NCBI GenBank assembly: GCA_013141415.1 | Contig: JABFQY010000005.1 | Location: 1 to 64,000 of the forward strand | Length of the DNA stretch: 64,000 bases | Origin: Kiritimatiellaceae bacterium | GTDB taxonomy: Bacteria; Verrucomicrobiota; Kiritimatiellia; Kiritimatiellales; Tichowtungiaceae | Direction of reading: 5' to 3' | Part shown: piece after piece, positions 25,111 through 34,333 of the stretch | Layout: every line of letters starts with the position of its first letter | How positions within the stretch are numbered: position 1 is the first letter of the stretch | Made by a program: the position numbers and the translations under genes | The notes under the pieces: model-generated | What the model was told of the DNA's origin: nothing | Databases searched by the model: none | The model's input: the letters and a program-made list of their open reading frames with translations, nothing else

Positions 25111-28100
25111 ATGGCAAAAAGTCTCGGACGGTATGGAATTTTTCTGGCGGCTTGGATGTCCGCTTTTTTTGTGCAGGCGGTGCCGCTTTGTTTCATGGAT
25201 GCAAAGCAGCAGGGCAGTTTTAATATCGGTGCGGCGCAGGCAACTGTTTCCCGCGAGTTTGAAGAAGCGCCGATCAACCGCGACCTGCTGATTATCAGTT
25301 ATTCCATTCCCGACCAGACCGCCGCCGGAGTCTGGGCCAAGGAATATCCCGCCGCGCTGGCCGCCGGTTCCGTTGATGTCGTCGAACTCGGCATCTATGT
25401 TCCTGAAGAGAGCGCCTCGGCGATTGCTCTGGCGTTCGAGATTAAAGGCTCAGCCGGTACGCAGCGCTTTCCTGTGCAATTGCATCCAGGCTGGAGCACA
25501 ACGCGCGAGCTGATTGACTGGAATAAAATCGGCACGATCAGTGAAACGGTTCTCTTGATTAAGCGCATTGGCGGCGATAACCCCGCGACCGGCCGCATCC
25601 GGCTGGACATGACATTTCAAAAACTTCCGTTTTGGGAAAAACTGCGCGCCACGCTTTGGGGCCGGCTCGGCGGCATTACCATGTTCAGTCTGTTGCTGAG
25701 TCTGCTGGTCGCGGTGATCCGGCGGAAAATGAAGGTTGCAGTGAAAGGGTTCGCCCGCGATCTGTCTTTCGGTGTCGCCGCCGTGCTGATCGTTTCCTCG
25801 GTGCTCGGCGTTTACTCGCTCGGCAAATCGAACCCGCTCGATTCCGGCTGGTTCTGTTTTTACGTCGCGGGTGCCGGCATGCTCGCCAGTCTGCTGATTA
25901 AACTTCCGCTGGCTGGGCGTCCGGTTTTTTCCGGCGAAACGTTGATCAGCGCGCTCTGTCCCGGCCTGCTGGCCGCCGCCGCCAGCAAAGAAGTCCTCTG
26001 GCAGGCACCGGATTCACTGACCGGTTTTTTCCAGCTCAGCGGATTCGGCGCGGCGCTGTTCATTCTGATTTTTCATATCACCAATATCTATCGCCTCAAC
26101 CTGCGGAAAAAACATATCGGCATCATCAGCGGCGGTATCATCACCGCCGCGCCGTTCGTTTTCGGACTGCTGCTGGCGATGCAGTCGTTTCACTATTTCA
26201 TAGTTCAGGCTTTGCTGATTTTCTGCGTCGGCGAATTTATCGCCAACGCCTCATCCTTGATCAACCGCGAGCGGCCTCTTCTCTCGCTCAAAGTTCACCG
26301 TGCGCTGTTTGTGCTCTCCGTGCTGGCAACCGCTTCGCCGATGATTGCCGATCTCGGTTCCGGCGAATCCGCCGCCGCGCTTCCGGCACTGCTTCGCCCG
26401 TTCGCCGCGGTTCTCGCCACGATGTTTTCACAGGCTCCGCTGTGGGGAATTGTTTATCTGTTCACTGGACTGATTCTCGGCGCAATGCACGGCAACGCGC
26501 CCTCCGGCACGGTGGCGCAGGACGACGCCATTCGCGGAATGAAAAAAGGAATGGTCTTTAGCGGCGTGCTGATGGGCCTGCTCCAGCTGTTTCATGCAGT
26601 GGCCGGAGCGTCCTGGTTGCAGAATTTTTACACAGCCTCTCCGGCGCTTCTTCTCACGCTGGCGGGCGTCGCGGTTTTTCCGCTGTTCAAAACCGTCATC
26701 GAAACCTTTGACGGCAGTCAGTCATTTTTCGGGCGCGCTTCCTGTGCCTACAAAGATCCGGTGCTCTACCTGCGCGGACTGGTTCTCGGTGTCGCGTTCG
26801 CCGTCGGCCTGAATATGAACTTTGCCGGTCTGCCGACAGCGCAGCGCGTCGGGTTCGGCTTCGCGGCAGGCGCGGCGGCCTTTGGCGGCGTGAGCATTTT
26901 GCGCGACCTGCTGTTCGGCGCGCGCGGCATCGGCGGTGTCAAATCGTGGCGCTATTATTTAGTCGAAAGCGGACTCGGCGCATTTATCGGCGCGGGCATC
27001 GGCTTCTATCTCGACGCTTCTCAGCTTCCGATTATCGGAACCAAGTTTGAACTCTATAACAGCTTCGGCCTGAATCCGGCGGAGATCGTCACGCGCTGTC
27101 AGCAACTGCGCACCACCGCGCCGAACGAATACACCGCGCTGATCAGCCGCTGGGGCCATATCAAACTTTCCGCCGCGTCCGGCGGCGCGAAGATTCTGTT
27201 CAACGAAGCGCTGATGGGTGTGATCGGCTGGGGAATTGCCGCGCCGCTTTTCGCGATCAACAAAGCATTTCTTTCCGCGCTGCTCAACCGCGATGCGTCT
27301 TCGATCAAGCGGATTGCGACCCGCCCCGGCCTGATCGAGCTGGCCGACGGCACCGTTTATGTTCTGCGCTGGGGCCTTTGGATGGCGCCGCTGATCTTCA
27401 CCTTCCTGCGCCCGATGGCCGAAGCCGCCTGGTACAATCAGGACGGACTCATCCGCACCTTCTTCGCGATTTTCAACAGCATGACCCGCGATGCCGCCGG
27501 CTTTACCGCGTGGAGCCTGACGGTGTTCAGCTGGATCATCGGCTACGCCTGGTTCCAGATTCTGATCTGGATTGATCACATGGGACTGCGCGTTGCGACG
27601 CTGGTTAATCTTTCGTTCCTCGGCGTTGACCGGCTCGACGAACGCTGCGCCACCTTTGTCGGCGCGGAAGCCACTGCCCGGTTTATTCCGGAAGGAGTAA
27701 AACGGTTCACCACCTGGGCGCCGCTACTGATTCCGTTCTATCTGCCGAAGGGCGAACAGTGGGCGCAGGTCTTCAGCGCCGGTGCCGCTATTCAGGCGCG
27801 GCAGGCCGGTGCCGCGCCGGGACTGGTTACGCGGATTCTCATCGCCGTTGCGGCGGCGGGCATCACGACGCTGCTGTTCACACTGCGGCGGAAACGGCGC
27901 GAGCGCCGCGCGGAAGAAGCCGAAGAGACCTTTGGTTTGATTAACAACAAATACGAAGTGGAGCTGAAGAAGAGCGGCGAGATCAATTCATTCCTGACGT
28001 CGAACGGATTCGGTATCAGCCGCTGCGCGTTTGAAAACGTCGATCCGTCCGGGCGCATTCTGTTTATCGTAGAGGTCGGCGAAAACGGCGCGGCGAATAA

Positions 28101-31100
28101 AGCGTGGCCGGTTCTCGGAAATTTTCCGGCGGAACTTTTTACGCCGTCCGTTCATGAAGGCAATAGCGACCGGATCCGGGTGGTTAACACCGCCAACGAA
28201 GTTCGCGTTACGGTCACCATCAAACTGCCGGGGCGCAACGACGCGGTGGAGCTGTGGACGATCGAGCTCGAAGACCTCAGTGGTAAGGCTCGTAATCTGA
28301 AAGTGGTTCCATACCTTGAATGGATGCTGAACCGCGCGGATGCCGACCGCAATCACACGCAGTATAACCGGCTTTATCCGGAAATGTCGTATCGCGCAGA
28401 AATCAACGCGATGCTGGCGTTTCACCGCAGCACCAAACTCTACGGCATTCTGGCTTCGTCCGACACGCCTTCCGGCGTGCTGACGGGGCGCATCGATTTT
28501 ATCGGCCGGGCCGGAAGCATCTGGACTCCGCGCGCACTCGAAACACTTGCCTTTCGGAAGGCGTGTGATGCGGAAGCCTGTCCGACATTCGATCCGATCG
28601 GTTCTCTATTGCTCGACGCGCCGCTCCCCGCGAACGGCAGACTGTCTCACCGGGTTTTGATCGGCGGATGCGAGCATAAGGCGCGCGCCGAGCAGATGAT
28701 CGTGAAATATCTCCGGCCGCAAACGGTTTCGCCGCTGTGCGGACAGAAAGAGCCGGAGCGTCCGTTAAAAATCGGGCACGGCGAAATTCCTGTCGGCACG
28801 CCGGAGCGCTACACGGAATATACCGACGACGGCAACACCCTGCGTGTGCTGACCCCGTTTACGCCGCGACCGTTCGACCACGAAATGGCGAATCCGCTGG
28901 GTCACGTTGTCGCCGTTACGAACCACGGACTGCATTCGTCGGCCAGCGGCAACGCGCAGCAGAACCGGCTGACGCCCGACTGGGCCGACCTGATCGGCGA
29001 TCAGATTCCGTCCGAGGCGATTTATCTCTACGACGAACAGACCGGCGACTGGTTTTCGCCGTGCTACGATCCGCTCAAAGATCGCACCGCCGCGCACGAT
29101 GTGTTCTTCAGTCTCGACGGCAGCGCGCTTTTCAAAATGCAGAAGGGCGGACTCGAAACCGAACTTTCTGTGCATGTGCCGCTCGACGAACCGGCTGGCG
29201 TTTATTTGTTAACAATCCGCAACACCGGCATTGCGCCGCGCCGGTTGCGCGTTGCGCCGTATTTCCAGATTGCGCTGGCGCACAGTCCGGAATATGCGGG
29301 CTCGCTGCTCATTTCGCGCGACGCCAAAACCGGCGCGCTCTATTTTGAAAATCCGCGCAACCGTTTCCGTACCGGCTCCTGCTTCGCCGCCATAAGCGAA
29401 CCGGTTGAACAGTTCGCTACGCGCCGCGACCGTTTCTTCGGCGCGGGCCGCACGTTTGCCCGTCCGCTGTTTGTCGAATCCGGCGCGCCCGCTCCGGCGG
29501 CAGACGACTGCCTGCCGGTCGCGGCACTGCTGACGACCGTTGAAATTCCGGCGGGCGGCGAAAAAATAATTTCCATTGTGCTGGGCGAAGCGGACAGCCG
29601 TAAGCAGGCTGAAGCCTGTGTGAAAAAATTTCAGGTTCCGGAAAATGCCGGACAGAGTTTGCAGGCCACCCGCGACTGGTGGATGGCATTGCAGTCCACG
29701 CTCAAGGTGGAAACGGACGACCCGGAATTTGATGCCTATGTGAAGTGGATGAAATACCAGACACTCAGCGAACGCATCTGGGCGCGCAAAGGATTCTATC
29801 AGGCCTCCGGCGCATTCGGTTTCCGCGATCAGTTGCAGGATACCGTCAACATGATCTGGGTTGATCCGTCGCTGGCGCGTGCCCAGCTCATTCTGCATGC
29901 GGCCCAGCAGTTTCCCGAGGGCGATACGGCCCACTGGTTTTTCCTCCAGCAGGACGGACGTACCGGATTCCTGAGCCGTTCGCATGCCAGCGATAATCTG
30001 ATCTGGCTCGGCTGGGGCGTGGCGGAATATGTCCGCATGACCGGCGACACGACACTGCTCGACGAAAAGGTCAGTTATCTCAAAGCCGAAACGCCGCTTG
30101 CGCCGTTGCCTGCCGGTAAGCACGGCATGGGTTTCTTTCCGTTGCGTTCGCCGCGCAGTGACTCTGTTTATAATCACGTCATGCGCGCCGTGGATCTGGT
30201 GTTGAATAAACGGATGGGCCGCCACGGACTTCCGCTGATGGGAACCGGCGATTGGAATGACGGGCTTGACGAAATCGGCAGTAAAGGGCGCGGCGAATCG
30301 GTCTGGATGGCTTTTTTCCTGACGTACGCGCTGAAAAATCTTCTGCCGATTATCGGGGAACGCAGCGGAAAAAAACGGCGCCATCACTATGAACAGCAGT
30401 TGCGGATCCTGGGCCGGAATATTGAAAAGGTCTGGCGCGGCGACCGCTACCTGCGCGCGATTCACGACGACGGCACCGAAATCGGTGTGGCGGGCGCGGG
30501 CTACTGGGAAACCGACGCGCTCGGTGCGGCGTGGGCTGTTTTTTCCGGCGTCAACCCGTTGCGCAGCCGCATCGCGCTTGATACGGCGCTGAAAATTCTG
30601 GAAGGCGGAAAAACCATTTGTCTTGGCTGGCCCGCACTGCGCGAAAACACCAGACCGTATCTTGGACGCAGCAGCACGTATCCGGAAGGGGTGCGCGAGA
30701 ACGGAATGTATTCGCACGGCGTCCAGTGGCTGACACGCGCCTGCCGCCTGCTCGCCGAGCGCTTCGCCGCGCAGGGCGACGAAGTCACCGCGCAGCACTA
30801 CCGCGATGCCGCCGTCCGGCTCTGGTATAAAATTTCCGCCATTCCGCACACCCGTGGCGCAGAAATTGAAAACTACGGCGGACAGCCGAATAAGCAGTGT
30901 GCCGACTATCTTACCGTCCACGATCCGGGTCGCATGATCTGGAGCGGTTACACCGGCGCGGCGGGCTGGATGCTGCGGCAGGCGTGTGAAAGCGTCGTCG
31001 GCGCAACACTGGAAAACAATCAGGTGATTTTGCCGGATGATTTGGCCTTGCCTCGCGGCGGGCTCACCGTTAAACGTGTCCGCCGTAATCTGATTAAAAG

Positions 31101-31116
31101 TCCGCTTAAAGAATGA
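25111..31116 (+). CDS. Giant multi-pass membrane protein with C-terminal GH94 (NdvB-like) module
   Basis: A 2001-residue protein in three parts. Residues 1-180 are a signal-like start and a beta-rich extracytoplasmic domain. Residues about 185-925 hold some 14 hydrophobic segments ending at the basic stretch LRRKRRERR. Residues about 945-2001 are a glycosyltransferase-36/GH94 module: a first sandwich domain, a second one from about 1228 ('GNAQQNRLTPDWADL', 'EAIYLYDEQTGDWFSP') and an (alpha/alpha)6 barrel with the catalytic Asp region GTGDWNDGLDEIG near 1710. The module is close to that of cyclic beta-1,2-glucan synthases, but I see no GT84 synthase motifs such as QxxRW in the membrane part. 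It may phosphorolyse or trim beta-glucans at the membrane. Confidence 0.85.
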   Translation: MAKSLGRYGIFLAAWMSAFFVQAVPLCFMDAKQQGSFNIGAAQATVSREFEEAPINRDLLIISYSIPDQTAAGVWAKEYPAALAAGSVDVVELGIYVPEESASAIALAFEIKGSAGTQRFPVQLHPGWSTTRELIDWNKIGTISETVLLIKRIGGDNPATGRIRLDMTFQKLPFWEKLRATLWGRLGGITMFSLLLSLLVAVIRRKMKVAVKGFARDLSFGVAAVLIVSSVLGVYSLGKSNPLDSGWFCFYVAGAGMLASLLIKLPLAGRPVFSGETLISALCPGLLAAAASKEVLWQAPDSLTGFFQLSGFGAALFILIFHITNIYRLNLRKKHIGIISGGIITAAPFVFGLLLAMQSFHYFIVQALLIFCVGEFIANASSLINRERPLLSLKVHRALFVLSVLATASPMIADLGSGESAAALPALLRPFAAVLATMFSQAPLWGIVYLFTGLILGAMHGNAPSGTVAQDDAIRGMKKGMVFSGVLMGLLQLFHAVAGASWLQNFYTASPALLLTLAGVAVFPLFKTVIETFDGSQSFFGRASCAYKDPVLYLRGLVLGVAFAVGLNMNFAGLPTAQRVGFGFAAGAAAFGGVSILRDLLFGARGIGGVKSWRYYLVESGLGAFIGAGIGFYLDASQLPIIGTKFELYNSFGLNPAEIVTRCQQLRTTAPNEYTALISRWGHIKLSAASGGAKILFNEALMGVIGWGIAAPLFAINKAFLSALLNRDASSIKRIATRPGLIELADGTVYVLRWGLWMAPLIFTFLRPMAEAAWYNQDGLIRTFFAIFNSMTRDAAGFTAWSLTVFSWIIGYAWFQILIWIDHMGLRVATLVNLSFLGVDRLDERCATFVGAEATARFIPEGVKRFTTWAPLLIPFYLPKGEQWAQVFSAGAAIQARQAGAAPGLVTRILIAVAAAGITTLLFTLRRKRRERRAEEAEETFGLINNKYEVELKKSGEINSFLTSNGFGISRCAFENVDPSGRILFIVEVGENGAANKAWPVLGNFPAELFTPSVHEGNSDRIRVVNTANEVRVTVTIKLPGRNDAVELWTIELEDLSGKARNLKVVPYLEWMLNRADADRNHTQYNRLYPEMSYRAEINAMLAFHRSTKLYGILASSDTPSGVLTGRIDFIGRAGSIWTPRALETLAFRKACDAEACPTFDPIGSLLLDAPLPANGRLSHRVLIGGCEHKARAEQMIVKYLRPQTVSPLCGQKEPERPLKIGHGEIPVGTPERYTEYTDDGNTLRVLTPFTPRPFDHEMANPLGHVVAVTNHGLHSSASGNAQQNRLTPDWADLIGDQIPSEAIYLYDEQTGDWFSPCYDPLKDRTAAHDVFFSLDGSALFKMQKGGLETELSVHVPLDEPAGVYLLTIRNTGIAPRRLRVAPYFQIALAHSPEYAGSLLISRDAKTGALYFENPRNRFRTGSCFAAISEPVEQFATRRDRFFGAGRTFARPLFVESGAPAPAADDCLPVAALLTTVEIPAGGEKIISIVLGEADSRKQAEACVKKFQVPENAGQSLQATRDWWMALQSTLKVETDDPEFDAYVKWMKYQTLSERIWARKGFYQASGAFGFRDQLQDTVNMIWVDPSLARAQLILHAAQQFPEGDTAHWFFLQQDGRTGFLSRSHASDNLIWLGWGVAEYVRMTGDTTLLDEKVSYLKAETPLAPLPAGKHGMGFFPLRSPRSDSVYNHVMRAVDLVLNKRMGRHGLPLMGTGDWNDGLDEIGSKGRGESVWMAFFLTYALKNLLPIIGERSGKKRRHHYEQQLRILGRNIEKVWRGDRYLRAIHDDGTEIGVAGAGYWETDALGAAWAVFSGVNPLRSRIALDTALKILEGGKTICLGWPALRENTRPYLGRSSTYPEGVRENGMYSHGVQWLTRACRLLAERFAAQGDEVTAQHYRDAAVRLWYKISAIPHTRGAEIENYGGQPNKQCADYLTVHDPGRMIWSGYTGAAGWMLRQACESVVGATLENNQVILPDDLALPRGGLTVKRVRRNLIKSPLKE

Positions 31117-31138
31117 CCGGTTAATAATAAGGAGCGCA

Positions 31139-31819
31139 ATGAAGCAGGGTTCCATTCCAAAAACATTGGTGAGGGGTGTGTTTGTGACGATGCTGTTGTC
31201 AGGCCTGATAACAGCAGCACACGGAGCTGACGGAGAGAGTCAGGCCTGGGTGCAGTTCTGGGCGTCGGCGAATATTACGGACAGGGTTGGCGTCAAGCTG
31301 GTTCGTGAAGACCGGTTCCGGGATTCGGATGAAGACAAATATTATTACGGTTACACTGAACTCGGTTTTCCGGTGAAGTTGAATGACCATTGGAGTGTTG
31401 CTCCCGCTATCCGGGCTGTTCGCGCGCTGCGCGGCGGCGAATGGCGCGATGATTTGATGCCGCAGGGTAATTTGATGCACAAAACCGCGCTTGGGCCGGT
31501 TACGCTTAAGAACCGGGCGAGGCTGGCGAAAACATACAAGGAAGCGGCGGATGTTGATCCGGTTGAATATCAACACAAGACCGATCTCGTGCTGACTAAA
31601 GGCTGGGGATCATGGAATGTCCGTCCATATGCTGCCGAGGAGGTCTTTTACGATTTTGATGAGCATGACCTGACTCGGTTCCGTACGTACGGCGGTCTGC
31701 TGGTTTCTCCGGTCAAGAAGGTGTCCGTTGACCTGTATGTTATGCGGGAGGATACAAAAGCTGCCGGAGGGTGGACTGATATTCTAGTTTTCGGTCTGGC
31801 CGGCGGGTATGAGTTCTAA
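31139..31819 (+). CDS. DUF2490-like outer-membrane beta-barrel protein
   Basis: A 226-residue protein with an N-terminal signal peptide ending 'GLITAAHGA'. The mature sequence starts 'ESQAWVQFWASANITDRVGVKLVREDRFRD', as DUF2490 proteins do, and continues as alternating strands to a terminal Phe (FGLAGGYEF), indicating an outer-membrane barrel. GGAG lies just before the ATG. It is 22 bases after the GH94-type gene and ahead of a glycan-active lipoprotein, so it could provide an outer-membrane passage or anchor for that locus; this is inference. Confidence 0.7.
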   Translation: MKQGSIPKTLVRGVFVTMLLSGLITAAHGADGESQAWVQFWASANITDRVGVKLVREDRFRDSDEDKYYYGYTELGFPVKLNDHWSVAPAIRAVRALRGGEWRDDLMPQGNLMHKTALGPVTLKNRARLAKTYKEAADVDPVEYQHKTDLVLTKGWGSWNVRPYAAEEVFYDFDEHDLTRFRTYGGLLVSPVKKVSVDLYVMREDTKAAGGWTDILVFGLAGGYEF

Positions 31820-31870
31820 CTGCCGGGACTGTGCATTAACTGAATCCTTCTGTTGTAATAAGAGTGCCGC

Positions 31871-33937
31871 ATGATGAAAAAAATAATTGTTACCGCCGGG
31901 TTGAGTGTTTTGCTGGGCGCAGGATGTGCGCATGTTCCACCGCCGTCTCTGCCGGAGACGCCGGACGCGAAGCCGTCGGTTGATGCATTTAATTTCCCGC
32001 TGGTGAATCCGGAGCATGAAAACATGCAACGGCTGCTGGCCAATGCGATGGGATATCTTAAACCAGAGCATGAGTTGGTTGATTCGGCATCCGGTTATCC
32101 GGTTGAAGGCTGGAATCAGGAGCCGGAGCGTGGACTCTATCTGCGCTCATTCACTCAGCTGACGGCGATCGGCGAGCGGGTTGAACTGCTGGCGAACATC
32201 GCGGCGGGGTATGCGGACAATCCGTACATTTCACGCGAAGAGGCGCTTCGTCAGCTTAAGCGGATGACATCGAGTCTGCTGTCCGATCAGACCGATCCCA
32301 AGGTGAGCGCCAAAGGATTGCTCGGAAATTTTCTAGGGTTCAGTCCGGCTGGACGGATCGGCCCGCTGAGCGAGGAAGTAGAGAAGCAGAAGTTTATTGA
32401 TGCATTCGGCGGGGAACAGGCTGTCCAAATCTGGGACGCGCTGGTTGCCCGTAAGTGGATTGTTCCGCAGCAGGACGGTTCGTTCGCCAAGATTCCGCGC
32501 AAAGGGGAGTATGGTGACAAATTTTTTACCGGCGAGCTGACGCCGTTTGCCGAGAGCAACACCTGCGCGAAAATTATGGCGGTGCTGGACATGCGCGTGG
32601 TGCAGATTATTTTCGGCGACAACGCCAACCTGACGGCGTCGGCGGCCAAAGCAATCGGTGCGCTGCACCATTCGACGTTGCGCAACGAATCGCTGGCGGC
32701 GGAACTGTGCGAACAGCTGGAGCAATTCATCGCACAGCAGGAAGAAGGATACCGCTATCTCTACGATGAAAAGTCGGGCTCGTTTATTTTCGGCTGGAAC
32801 GCGACGAAAGACCGTTTCACCGGCTGGGAAGACAGCAACGGCAAATGGATCGTCGGGCACATGGATTATTTTGTGAACGAGTTCCGCGGCCCGCTTTGCT
32901 TTGTGGTGCAGCGTTTCAATCTGCCAGCGGATGCGGTTAAAAATTCCGGTTTCAAAATCAAGCCGTACCGGATGACGGACGGGTGTGATCTTTATACGCT
33001 GGCGACGTGGCACGGTTCGTCGTTTCAGTCGCTCGGCCTTTCGCTGTTCATGCAGGAGCTGGACACACCGGGCTGGCGGGAAAATCTGGAGAACTCGGTG
33101 GCAATCGAACTCGATTATTCAACCCGGCATAAACTGCCCGGATTTCTGAGCGAAGCGTACAGCGGTCACGGCGTGGAATATACCGGTGATATCGGTATTC
33201 CCGATGTCGCGGTGACCGATCAGCCGCGTATCACCAATGCACCGTCATTGTACACGCTGGGGGTCGCCTATGAAGTGGCGCCGGATAAAATCGAAAAGTT
33301 TCTCGCGGCCAACCGGCGAAAGATCGAACGGCTTTTCACCGACCACGGGCCGTGGGAAGGATACAACGCGACGAAAGACGAAGTGATTCAGTTTCAGACG
33401 ACGGCGCATACACTGGCGCTGATTCTGGGAGGCATTGGTTCCGCTGAAGAAAATATGCAGCGTTATCTGACGTGGCAGGGCATCACGTCGCTATCGAAAG
33501 TTCAAGGCAACGAATCCGTTGCTGTTGATCTGCTGGGCAATGCACAATGGATTTCATGGAGTCCGGGCGGCGACAGTCTGGAAGGACTGCATTGGCGCAA
33601 CGGCTTCCGGGTTCGCGGCGATGCGGTGCGCAACGGCGCGGTAACCGTCAAACTGCCGAAGGCGGCGAGCCTGTCGAACGGGGCTCTGCTGATCCGTTAC
33701 AGAGCGGCAAAGCCGCTGAATACCGTCATGACGCTGACCGGCGGGCCGACGGTGTTTCAGAACGAAATGACTATGCGCTTCGATGTGACCGCTGCGGAAA
33801 AAGAAATTCGGATACCGATGCCCGCAACGCCGGGACTGGAAAGCGTCAGTGAACTGGTGATCCGCTTTGGCGATCCACGCGCTCCGCTTCCGGTCGATTT
33901 GACGCTCTCCGGTTTTGAGTTTTCTCCGGCGAAATAA
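31871..33937 (+). CDS. Large lipoprotein, probable (alpha/alpha)6-type glycoside hydrolase
   Basis: A 688-residue lipoprotein; lipobox L-G-A-G-C19. The body resembles glycoamylase/GH144-type proteins: 'RSFTQLTAIGERVELLANIAAG' near the start, then 'GYRYLYDEKSGSFIFGW', 'HMDYFVNEFRGPL', 'TWHGSSFQSLGLSLFMQEL', 'PGFLSEAYSGHGVEYTGDIGIP' and 'YNATKDEVIQFQTTAHTLALILGG'. A C-terminal beta-sandwich domain (about 560-688) could bind carbohydrate. Position behind a GH94 module often linked to beta-1,2-glucan makes an endo-beta-glucanase an attractive guess, but family and substrate are not proven. Catalytic acids probably lie in the FVNEFRG and FLSEAYSG segments. Confidence 0.6.
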   Translation: MMKKIIVTAGLSVLLGAGCAHVPPPSLPETPDAKPSVDAFNFPLVNPEHENMQRLLANAMGYLKPEHELVDSASGYPVEGWNQEPERGLYLRSFTQLTAIGERVELLANIAAGYADNPYISREEALRQLKRMTSSLLSDQTDPKVSAKGLLGNFLGFSPAGRIGPLSEEVEKQKFIDAFGGEQAVQIWDALVARKWIVPQQDGSFAKIPRKGEYGDKFFTGELTPFAESNTCAKIMAVLDMRVVQIIFGDNANLTASAAKAIGALHHSTLRNESLAAELCEQLEQFIAQQEEGYRYLYDEKSGSFIFGWNATKDRFTGWEDSNGKWIVGHMDYFVNEFRGPLCFVVQRFNLPADAVKNSGFKIKPYRMTDGCDLYTLATWHGSSFQSLGLSLFMQELDTPGWRENLENSVAIELDYSTRHKLPGFLSEAYSGHGVEYTGDIGIPDVAVTDQPRITNAPSLYTLGVAYEVAPDKIEKFLAANRRKIERLFTDHGPWEGYNATKDEVIQFQTTAHTLALILGGIGSAEENMQRYLTWQGITSLSKVQGNESVAVDLLGNAQWISWSPGGDSLEGLHWRNGFRVRGDAVRNGAVTVKLPKAASLSNGALLIRYRAAKPLNTVMTLTGGPTVFQNEMTMRFDVTAAEKEIRIPMPATPGLESVSELVIRFGDPRAPLPVDLTLSGFEFSPAK

Positions 33938-33940
33938 TCC

Positions 33941-34000
33941 GCCGGGTGAGGGCACCCGGCCCACAAAAGAAGAACTGTAGGCCCGGTCACCTGACCGGGC
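33941..34000. terminator. Pair of palindromes between convergent genes
   Basis: Two hairpins fill the gap between the lipoprotein and ppnP stops: GCCGGGTGAGGGCACCCGGC (33941-33960) and GCCCGGTCACCTGACCGGGC (33981-34000). The second is preceded by TGTAG, like the other repeats in this window, and resembles the stem at 121-160. They may act as a bidirectional stop or be repeat-derived. Confidence 0.55.
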
Positions 34001-34001
34001 G

Positions 34002-34316
34002 TCATTTTAAATAAGAGCAGCAATAGTCGGCGACGACCGGAACCTTGAGCTTGAATTTGCTGTTGGCCGGAACCTGGTAGGACTCGCCCGCCTTGAACGT
34101 TTTCCATTTGGTTTCGCCGGGAAGCAGGACATCCATCTGGCCGCCGAGCATCTCCATGATTTCAGCGGCTTCGGTGCCGAATTCATAGTCGCCGGGCATC
34201 ATGATGCCGAGGGTTTTCTTGGTGCCGTCGGCGAATAGAACGGTGCGGCTGGTGACTTTGCCGTCAAAATAGACATTCGCTTTTTTTACTACGGTTACGT
34301 TTTTGAATTCAGACAT
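34002..34316 (-). CDS. ppnP: Pyrimidine/purine nucleoside phosphorylase
   Basis: A 104-residue cupin-fold enzyme of the PpnP (formerly DUF1255) family, which splits several nucleosides to base and ribose 1-phosphate. Seen are the family blocks '[21 protein letters not shown]', '[21 protein letters not shown]' and '[15 protein letters not shown]'. Full length. GGAG lies before the ATG (AAGGAGAAATTC). It follows the aldo/keto reductase gene by 17 bases and may be co-transcribed with it. Confidence 0.95.
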   Translation of the reverse strand: MSEFKNVTVVKKANVYFDGKVTSRTVLFADGTKKTLGIMMPGDYEFGTEAAEIMEMLGGQMDVLLPGETKWKTFKAGESYQVPANSKFKLKVPVVADYCCSYLK

Positions 34317-34333
34317 GAATTTCTCCTTGGTGT

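Noticed and set aside
25111-31116. Annotation as a complete cyclic beta-1,2-glucan synthase
   Set aside because: Only the GH94-type part matches; no GT84 motifs were found in the membrane region.
29209-31155. 648-residue open frame on the minus strand
   Set aside because: It lies wholly opposite the conserved GH94 module; its composition (Arg/Ala/Phe-rich, no domains) is that of an antisense shadow in GC-rich DNA.
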